DNA of 64,000 nt from Flavobacterium rhamnosiphilum (GTDB lineage: Bacteria; Bacteroidota; Bacteroidia; Flavobacteriales; Flavobacteriaceae), in the NCBI RefSeq assembly GCF_004349195.1, contig NZ_SMLG01000005.1, positions 186,001-250,000 of the forward strand, read 5' to 3'. The position numbers and the translations under genes were made by a program. This document shows, in pieces, positions 57,637 to 64,000 of the stretch. Within the stretch, counting starts at the first letter, position 1. Each line of letters begins with the position of its first letter. The notes under the pieces were generated by a model. The model saw nothing but the letters and a program-made list of their open reading frames with translations, was not told the DNA's origin and searched no databases.

Positions 57637-60552
57637 TTATTTCACACAACTTCTTAGAATAGTAATCGGATGCAAGGCCTTTCTACTGGTTCCGTCAAAA
57701 ATCTGGTGACGACAACTGGTTCCTGCAGCAGCAATGGCTACATTAGGATCTGTAGCTCTAATTTTAGGAAATAAAGTATCTTCACCCATTTGCATGCTGA
57801 TCTCATAATGTTCTTTTTCATATCCAAAAGAACCTGCCATGCCGCAACAACCCGAATTATAAATGGTAACCGAACTGTTTTTGGGTACATTCAACATCGC
57901 AAAAGTCGCTTCAATCGTACTCAATGACTTTTGGTGGCAATGTCCGTGAATTTTTATTGTTTTCTCCTCATCAGAAAATTGCTCCGGATGAATTCTACCT
58001 GAAGTAATCTCATTTTTGAAAAATTCTTCAATAGTAAATACATTTTTGGCTAATTTTTCGGCACTTTCTTTATCATCTGCCAATCGAATGTACTCGTCTC
58101 TAAAAGTCAATATCGCCGAGGGTTCAATTCCTATCAACGGACAATCAGCCGTAATATAATTCGAAAAAACGGCAACATTTATATTCGCAATTGCTTTTGC
58201 TTCTTCGAGAAAACCTTTAGAAATAAAAGCTCTTCCGCTTTCCTCGTGATCAACCAGAATCACTTCATAACCTAATGCAGTCAATAACTCATACGCATCA
58301 ATTCCAACCGAAACATCATAAAAATTAGTGAATTCATCACAAAACAAACATACTTTCCCGTTTACAAAAGAATCACTTGGCGCCTGATTCCAATTTTTTT
58401 CATACCATTTTCTAAATGTCATTGGAGCCAAAAGCGGCACTTCTCTTTTTGAGGCAATTCCCATGCTTTTTTTCACCAAAGGCAAATTCACCATGAAATT
58501 AGTAATCGATGGAAAAATACTTCCTAGCCCATTCAATTTAGCATTAAAAGCAAATACTTTATTTCGCCATGAAAATCCATTTGCTTTTTGATATTGGTAC
58601 AAAAACTCCGATTTTAAAGCTGCCACATCCACATTACTAGGACATTCGCTGGCGCAAGCTTTACAACTTACGCACAATTCAAATACTTTATACAATTCTT
58701 CGTGATCGAACTTGTTGTCTTTCTCTGAATGCGTCAGATATTCTCTCAGCGCATTGGCTCTGGCACGAGTCGTATCTTTTTCGTTTCGGGTTGCGCGGTA
58801 ACTTGGGCATAAAGTCCCGCCAGCCGAAGGTAATTTTCTGCAATCGCCGGAACCATTGCATTTTTCGGCAGCGCGCAAAATCCCCATACTATCGGAGAAA
58901 TCCTGAATTGTTTGTATTTCCGGCTCCTCCCTTCCGGCTTCCACCCGAAGGTTTTCGTCCATTTTGAAAGCATTTACAATTTTCCCCACATTCAAAATGG
59001 TGTTGGGATCAAAAGCATGTTTGATTCTTTTCAACAATTCATAATTCTGGTTTCCTATCATGAAAGGCAAAAACTCGCCGCGAACAATTCCGTCTCCATG
59101 CTCCCCGCTCAATGAACCTCTATATTTTTTTACCAAAATAGCCACTTCGGTTGCAATGTTTCTAAATTGATGTAATCCTTCTTTTGTCTTTAAATTTAAA
59201 ATCGGTCGCAAGTGAATTTCTCCAGCTCCAGCATGTGCATAATAAATGGCACTCTGCCCGTGACGCTCCATCATGGCGGAGAATTCAGCAATATAATTGG
59301 GTAAATCACTCAACTCAACAGCGGTATCTTCAATAGAATCTGCGGCTTTATCATCGCCAACAATACTTCCTAAAAGCCCGAGACCTGCTTTTCGCAACTC
59401 ATTTATTTTATCAATATCAGCTCCATAAATTTTAGGCAAAGCATACCCGAAATTATTTCTTTCCAAATCTGCAATCAAATCATCAGCTTGTCTTTCGGCA
59501 TCTTCTATACTGTGATGCGATGCCACTTCGAACATCATAACCGCTTTTGGTTCACCTTGTATAAAAAATCTGTTTTTGGCTTGTTCCCTGTTGGTTTTGG
59601 TACAATCTAATATCGTGTCATCCATCATTTCGCAGGTATACAAATGATGTTTCATAGCTGTAACTACGGCTTCTAAACTTTCCTGAATGGTATGAAAATG
59701 GGCCACTACCATAACATTATACATTGGTGGTAGATGGTCCACTTTCAGCGTAATTTCTGTGGTAAAGGCAAGAGTCCCTTCGCTTCCGCAAAGGAGTTTC
59801 CCTAAATTTATAGTATTTTCTGTTCCTCCAAAAAGTTCCGATTTTAATAATAAATCGATCGCGTATCCGGTATTTCTTCTGTGAATTTCAGGTTTTGGAA
59901 ATTCCTTTATAATCTCTTTTTGGTTTTCTGTATTCGAAAGTTCCTCATAAATGGTCTTATAAATGGAGCTTTCGAGCGTGTTTCCTTTTGTTTTTTCGAT
60001 GAATTCCGCCGAAGTTATTTCTTTAAATACTGCCGAAGTTCCATCACTCAAAACCGCTTTAATCTCTACTATTTTATCTCGGGTAACGCCATAACGAATC
60101 GACGTAGTTCCCGATGAATTATTTCCCACCATTCCTCCTATCATACATCGATTTGAGGTCGAAGTGTTGGGGCCAAAAAACAATCCGTGTTCTTTTAAAT
60201 ATAAATTCAGTTCATCCCGAATCACTCCTGGCTGTACTGTAACCGTTTTTTTAATGGAATCAAAAGCAATTATCCTCGCAAAATGTTTCGAAACATCTAC
60301 AATTATTCCGTTACCTACTGTTTGACCAGCTAAGGAAGTTCCGGCAGTTCTAGGCGTGATTGAAATCTTGTTTTTTGCTGCAAAGCGAATAATTTTGACA
60401 ATATCTTCTTCTGATTTCGGAATCGCAACAGCAAGTGGCATAATTCGATACGCGGAAGCATCTGTGGCATACAATGTCTTATGGAGATCATCATATAAAA
60501 GTGTCCCTTCTAATGATTGGGATAATTGCTGTAATTCGAGAGAGTTTGACAT
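57637..60552 (-). CDS. FAD-linked/Fe-S D-2-hydroxyacid dehydrogenase (YdiJ/GlcD-GlpC-type fusion)
   Basis: A 971-aa three-part oxidoreductase. The FAD-binding PCMH domain covers about 30-210 (TPRTAGTSLAGQTVGNGIIVD, NSSGTTSIRYG). The FAD-linked oxidase C-terminal part covers about 250-530 (YYAHAGAGEIHLRPIL, SGEHGDGIVRG). The Fe-S part has a CNGSGDCR and CPSYRATR pair near 560, then CVSCKACASECP near 630. The CCG-type domain follows (HGHCHQKS, GCCGMAGSFGYE near 900). Proteins of this layout oxidise D-lactate, D-2-hydroxyglutarate or glycolate. A DeoR-type operator stands upstream at 60772-60793. Confidence 0.9.
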   Translation of the reverse strand: MSNSLELQQLSQSLEGTLLYDDLHKTLYATDASAYRIMPLAVAIPKSEEDIVKIIRFAAKNKISITPRTAGTSLAGQTVGNGIIVDVSKHFARIIAFDSIKKTVTVQPGVIRDELNLYLKEHGLFFGPNTSTSNRCMIGGMVGNNSSGTTSIRYGVTRDKIVEIKAVLSDGTSAVFKEITSAEFIEKTKGNTLESSIYKTIYEELSNTENQKEIIKEFPKPEIHRRNTGYAIDLLLKSELFGGTENTINLGKLLCGSEGTLAFTTEITLKVDHLPPMYNVMVVAHFHTIQESLEAVVTAMKHHLYTCEMMDDTILDCTKTNREQAKNRFFIQGEPKAVMMFEVASHHSIEDAERQADDLIADLERNNFGYALPKIYGADIDKINELRKAGLGLLGSIVGDDKAADSIEDTAVELSDLPNYIAEFSAMMERHGQSAIYYAHAGAGEIHLRPILNLKTKEGLHQFRNIATEVAILVKKYRGSLSGEHGDGIVRGEFLPFMIGNQNYELLKRIKHAFDPNTILNVGKIVNAFKMDENLRVEAGREEPEIQTIQDFSDSMGILRAAEKCNGSGDCRKLPSAGGTLCPSYRATRNEKDTTRARANALREYLTHSEKDNKFDHEELYKVFELCVSCKACASECPSNVDVAALKSEFLYQYQKANGFSWRNKVFAFNAKLNGLGSIFPSITNFMVNLPLVKKSMGIASKREVPLLAPMTFRKWYEKNWNQAPSDSFVNGKVCLFCDEFTNFYDVSVGIDAYELLTALGYEVILVDHEESGRAFISKGFLEEAKAIANINVAVFSNYITADCPLIGIEPSAILTFRDEYIRLADDKESAEKLAKNVFTIEEFFKNEITSGRIHPEQFSDEEKTIKIHGHCHQKSLSTIEATFAMLNVPKNSSVTIYNSGCCGMAGSFGYEKEHYEISMQMGEDTLFPKIRATDPNVAIAAAGTSCRHQIFDGTSRKALHPITILRSCVK

Positions 60553-60771
60553 TATTGATTCATTGGTATTAATTCAGGCAAGGATGTATATTTTAGGAAA
60601 ATTAAATTTATAAAATCCATACAGCAACTACTATTTAAGCTGTTGTTTTTTCTTTAAGACTCCAATTACCCCATAATCATTGCCTGTACTAATTAAGGTT
60701 ACTATAGCAAATATAAAAAAAAGAAAAATAAAACAACGCTAATTTATGCGTTAATTAAAATAAAACCACGT

Positions 60772-60793
60772 AATAACGCACAATAACGCATTA
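60772..60793 (-). promoter_or_regulatory. DeoR-type operator upstream of the dehydrogenase
   Basis: On the minus strand TAATGCGTTATT is followed by GTGCGTTATT, two TGCGTTATT-type repeats 10-11 bp apart. The pair matches the site at 61690-61711 with one base difference. A third TATGCGTTAATT lies near 60745. Confidence 0.6.
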
Positions 60794-60806
60794 CTATTGT
60801 TAAACA

Positions 60807-61556
60807 TTACAATACATGGACTCCTGCCTTGACATATTCTTCTAATCTTGAGTCCTTAGGATTCAAATCCGTAATTATTGTATGCAGTTGATTCAGCTCA
60901 CAAACAACATAAGGCATCTTGGTGTTTAGCTTTTCAGAGGTAACCATAGATACCACTTTATCTGAAGCTTGCATCATCGCTTTTTTTACAACCGAAACTT
61001 CATATCCCATCTCTGTAAGCCCTAATTTCACATTGATACTACTTGCCCCCATAAAACAAATATCTGCTTTTAGTGTTGACAATACCTGCACCACATCCAT
61101 ACCTATAGTAACCATTGCATTTTTTTGCAGTTTACCCCCAATAAATATCAATTCTACATTGGGATGTTGTGACAATTGCATCGCTATCGGCAAACTATAC
61201 GTATATATAGTCGCCTTTAAATCGGATGGTATTAGTTTTGAAAAAGCCAAATTTGTAGTACCTCCACTCATTATAATCACCTGTCCATCAGATAATAAAG
61301 AAAGCGCTTTACTTCCTATTATTTTCTTTTTATCTTCGTTGACTATAACTATATCAAAAATATTAGCAGGCTTATCCGTTACAGGAAAAGCCCCTCCATA
61401 TACTTTTACAAGCAGTCCTTTATCATTCAATTCATTCAAATCTCTTCTAATAGTATCTTCTGATAACTTCAATTCTTGAGCTAATTCAATAGTATTGACT
61501 TTCTGCTCTTTAAGAATTTTAGCCATTATATAATTGTGTCTTTCTACTTTTAGCAT
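60807..61556 (-). CDS. DeoR/GlpR family transcriptional regulator
   Basis: A 249-aa repressor of sugar-metabolism type. The N-terminal winged helix is at about residues 5-60 (QKVNTIELAQELKLSEDTIRRDLNELNDKG in overlapping stretches, then LVKVYGGAF). The C-terminal DeoR sensor domain shows MSGGTTNLAFSKLIP, IFIGGKLQKNAM and a FMGASSINVKLGL segment that binds a sugar phosphate. It is divergent from the SusC-type gene and upstream of the dehydrogenase gene. Twin operators on both sides of its own gene support control of both neighbours and itself. Confidence 0.93.
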   Translation of the reverse strand: MLKVERHNYIMAKILKEQKVNTIELAQELKLSEDTIRRDLNELNDKGLLVKVYGGAFPVTDKPANIFDIVIVNEDKKKIIGSKALSLLSDGQVIIMSGGTTNLAFSKLIPSDLKATIYTYSLPIAMQLSQHPNVELIFIGGKLQKNAMVTIGMDVVQVLSTLKADICFMGASSINVKLGLTEMGYEVSVVKKAMMQASDKVVSMVTSEKLNTKMPYVVCELNQLHTIITDLNPKDSRLEEYVKAGVHVL

Positions 61557-61689
61557 TTTTATAAAATAAATTATGATATTACAAATATATCAAAAATATG
61601 CTTTATTATTCTGCTTTTAGTTTTTTAGTCACTTTATATGCTTATATATGATCTAAAAATGTGAAATTTTTAATAATAAATAGATTAAT

Positions 61690-61711
61690 TAATGCGTTAT
61701 TTTGCGTTATT
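61690..61711 (+). promoter_or_regulatory. DeoR-type operator between deoR and the SusC gene
   Basis: TAATGCGTTATT then TTGCGTTATT form tandem repeats. The site stands 21 bp upstream of the -33 box of the SusC-gene promoter. A second dyad, ATTGC/GCAAT (61731-61735 and 61744-61748), overlaps the promoter spacer. Confidence 0.6.
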
Positions 61712-61731
61712 TAAAAATAAAATGTGAAATA

Positions 61732-61763
61732 TTGCATTTATACGCAATAAATAAATATATTTG
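61732..61763 (+). promoter_or_regulatory. Promoter of the SusC-type gene
   Basis: TTG at 61732-61734, a 21-nt spacer, and TATATTTG at 61756-61763 fit the Bacteroidota consensus; the ATG follows 28 bp later. Confidence 0.6.
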
Positions 61764-61791
61764 CTTTATAACCATAAAAAACCAACTAATT

Positions 61792-64000
61792 ATGAAAAAA
61801 TCATTCCTAATTTTATTGTTGTTTTTATTCGTACAAACTGCATTTGCACAAACAAAAACAATTACAGGAACTGTTAAAAACAAAGCTGATGGAATTCCTA
61901 TACCAGGAGCTTCTGTGATTATTCAAGGAACAAAGAATGGCAGCGTGACGGACATGGATGGGAAATACAGTATCACTGTTTCCACAGGACAAACACTTAG
62001 CTTTAGTTCTATGGGTTTTACAACTTCAGCAATTAAAATTTCAGACAACACTACTTCTATAAATGTTAGTTTATCCGAAGAATTAAAAGCTTTGAACGAG
62101 GTTATTGTTCTCGGTTCTACGCTACGCGCAACTCGTAAAGAATTAGGAAATGCAGTGACTAGTATTAAGGCTCAGGACTTAACCAGAGCCCAACCCATAG
62201 GAATAACATCTGCTTTACAAGGGAAAATTGCAGGAGCTCAAATCTCCCAAAACTCAGGAGACCCTTCAGGAGGATTTAGCATCAAATTGAGAGGTACTTC
62301 TTCTATTCTTGGTTCCTCTGATCCTTTATATGTTATTGATGGTGTTGTTATGAATAATTCAACAACTAATGTTACTAACTTAAATGTAACTTCAGGAAAC
62401 TCAAATATCCAAATTGGACAAAACAGATCTTCTGATATAAACCCGAACGACATTGAAAGCATTGAGGTGTTAAATGGTGGTGCTGCTGCGGCTATTTATG
62501 GTTCCCGCGCTGCAAATGGTGTTATCTTGATTACTACCAAAAAAGGAAGGTCTGGAGCTACAAAGTATACTTTTTCAACAAGCTTAACTACAAATTCATT
62601 GCGCAAAAAAGTATATACAAATTTGGTAGGCAAACAATTCATGAACCCACTTACTGCAGGGCTTTATCCTATCAATAATGCTTCTGCTACGCCAACAGCG
62701 AACACTGTAAATGTATTAGGAAGAAATTTAGACACGAGAACTTTTGATGTGACAAGACATGATTATCAAGATGATATTTTTACAACGGGTTTAGGAAATG
62801 ACACCTATTTTTCTCTACAAGGGGGAGATGATAAAACAAAATATTCGGCTTCAATTGGATACATGAAAAATGAGGGGATTGTTAAAAATTCTGATTTTAA
62901 ACGATTGGGTACTAAAGTAAAGTTACAACATGAATTCAACTCTAAATTAACGGCTTCTTTTGGTATTAATTATATTAATTCGAGTTCAAATGAAAAACCA
63001 GACGGAAATGTTTTTTGGAGCCCTATAAACTCTGTAATAATTACAAATAACATTTACGATTTAAACGAGAGAGATGCAAATGGTGATTTAAAAGCCGTAG
63101 AGTTGGGTAGAATAAATCCTCTTTCTGTAATTGAAACTTTTAAAATTACACAAGAAACGGACAGAATAGTTTCGGATTTTCAATTAAACTACAAACCTTT
63201 TAAAAATTTCACTGCTGACTTTATTGTAGGGGTAGATAATTTTAATCAAAAAGGAAATGTATTTATTCCAAGATATCCTTATGCAAATGTAAATCCAAGT
63301 TTTTTTGACAACGGATATGTTTCTGAATCTTCCAATAAAGTAAATCAATTAAATAACGACTTAAACTTAAGGTATTTATGGGAAATCAACCCAGATTATA
63401 AACTAACAACATCTGCTGGTTATAATATCCAGACTTACAGAGACAAATTTTTTGCTGTAGAAGGCAGGGATTTAAAACCATTTGTAGAAACTATAAATGC
63501 TTTTAATACTTTGATTGCCGGTTCACCAAGTTCAGGAGAAGCAAAATATAATGTTTGGGGATACTATTTACAAGAAACAATAGGAATTAAAGATAAATTA
63601 TTTTTTACTGCGGCTGCCAGATTGGATGCCTCAACGGTATTTTCTAAAGAAAATCGTTCTCAATTTTACCCGAAATTAAGTGCGAGTTACGTATTGTCTA
63701 ACGAAGATTTCATGAAGGATGCTTTTGTCAGTTCTGCACGTTTGCGTGGTTCTTGGGGTGAATCCGGAAGTTTAACTGCAATTGGGCCTTACGCCCGTTT
63801 TACAAATTATGCTACAGGAAACTTAGTTGGTAACACTACTTTTACTATTGAAGGAAACAAAAAAGGAAATTTAGATTTAAGACCTGAAAAAAGTTCAACT
63901 TATGAAGTTGGTGCTGATGTTGGATTATTCAATGACCGCATAAATGTATCTTTAAGTTATTACAGGGCAGATATAAAAGATTTATTGTTACCGGTTCAAT
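61792..64000 (+). CDS. SusC/RagA-type TonB-linked outer membrane protein, 3' end outside window
   Basis: The first 736 codons of a SusC-type receptor; no stop occurs before the window edge. A signal peptide (1-19, ending AFA-Q) is followed by a carboxypeptidase-regulatory-like domain (about 23-105; ITGTVKNKADGIPIPGASVI, GSVTDMDGKYSI). The plug domain follows (about 110-250), with the family hallmark NPNDIESIEVLNGGAAAAIY and then GSRAANGVILITTKKG. Barrel strands fill the rest. A SusD-like lipoprotein gene should follow outside the window. Its divergent partner is a DeoR-type regulator with sites in the shared region. Confidence 0.92.
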   Translation, partial: MKKSFLILLLFLFVQTAFAQTKTITGTVKNKADGIPIPGASVIIQGTKNGSVTDMDGKYSITVSTGQTLSFSSMGFTTSAIKISDNTTSINVSLSEELKALNEVIVLGSTLRATRKELGNAVTSIKAQDLTRAQPIGITSALQGKIAGAQISQNSGDPSGGFSIKLRGTSSILGSSDPLYVIDGVVMNNSTTNVTNLNVTSGNSNIQIGQNRSSDINPNDIESIEVLNGGAAAAIYGSRAANGVILITTKKGRSGATKYTFSTSLTTNSLRKKVYTNLVGKQFMNPLTAGLYPINNASATPTANTVNVLGRNLDTRTFDVTRHDYQDDIFTTGLGNDTYFSLQGGDDKTKYSASIGYMKNEGIVKNSDFKRLGTKVKLQHEFNSKLTASFGINYINSSSNEKPDGNVFWSPINSVIITNNIYDLNERDANGDLKAVELGRINPLSVIETFKITQETDRIVSDFQLNYKPFKNFTADFIVGVDNFNQKGNVFIPRYPYANVNPSFFDNGYVSESSNKVNQLNNDLNLRYLWEINPDYKLTTSAGYNIQTYRDKFFAVEGRDLKPFVETINAFNTLIAGSPSSGEAKYNVWGYYLQETIGIKDKLFFTAAARLDASTVFSKENRSQFYPKLSASYVLSNEDFMKDAFVSSARLRGSWGESGSLTAIGPYARFTNYATGNLVGNTTFTIEGNKKGNLDLRPEKSSTYEVGADVGLFNDRINVSLSYYRADIKDLLLPVQ

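Noticed and set aside
60919..61479. 186-codon open frame on the plus strand
   Set aside because: It lies wholly antisense to the DeoR-type gene, whose domains are clear; the translation shows only hydrophobic, low-information sequence.

Overview
The window looks like chromosome from a Flavobacterium-type member of the Bacteroidota. The evidence is the AT-rich intergenic DNA, -7 boxes of the form TAnnTTTG in place of sigma-70 hexamers, weak Shine-Dalgarno signals, and the gene content: SusC/TonB-linked receptors, UbiA-type lipid prenyltransferase, CcsA/ResB fusion, menaquinone genes, DUF2911 and DUF2853 proteins, and a BlaI/M56 pair. No species call is possible from the sequence alone.

Layout. 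1-12 kb: a partial secreted protein, an MBL-fold hydrolase, menA, two PH-domain membrane proteins, menB, a CvfB-like S1 protein, an M28 peptidase, a DUF2853 protein, menD and a GNAT enzyme. Three menaquinone genes therefore lie interleaved with unrelated genes. 12-20 kb: a tRNA-dihydrouridine synthase, a glutathione peroxidase, then a TonB receptor/TPR lipoprotein/two-part DUF4331 operon facing an ECF sigma and anti-sigma pair. 20-31 kb: a CcsA/ResB cytochrome c maturation fusion, a compact housekeeping run (DUF2520, KdsC-like phosphatase, UbiA prenyltransferase, Maf, MscS), an AI-2E exporter and a BamA/TamA-like outer membrane protein. 31-33 kb: two tandem copies of a complete transcription unit (sigma-54-like promoter, 5'-UTR hairpin, secreted protein, terminator). 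33-45 kb: a PIG-L family protein, a 35-aa membrane peptide plus sodium symporter, several small enzymes, an MFS transporter, and the BlaI/M56 pair with operator.

45.8-52.5 kb: a 6.7-kb integrative element sits in the 3' end of a tRNA-Arg(ACG) gene, bounded by 13-bp direct repeats. It carries a tyrosine integrase, an unrecognised 275-aa protein, an excisionase-like HTH protein, a P4/D5-type primase-helicase, a zinc-finger/toprim-like primase, and two small unknown genes. No capsid, relaxase or conjugation gene is visible. A dispersed AT-rich motif recurs at three intergenic sites, and candidate integrase arm sites lie at both ends. The element brings a new terminator for the tRNA and has displaced the old one to its far side. 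This is the best candidate for a little-described system in the window.

52.6-64 kb: a lone mreB, a decayed 3' fragment of dihydroxy-acid dehydratase, a DMT exporter, an APC permease, a large FAD/Fe-S D-2-hydroxyacid dehydrogenase, a DeoR regulator, and the 5' part of a SusC-type receptor. Matching operator-like repeats (TGCGTTATT in tandem) lie on both sides of the deoR gene, which suggests that it controls the dehydrogenase and the SusC locus.
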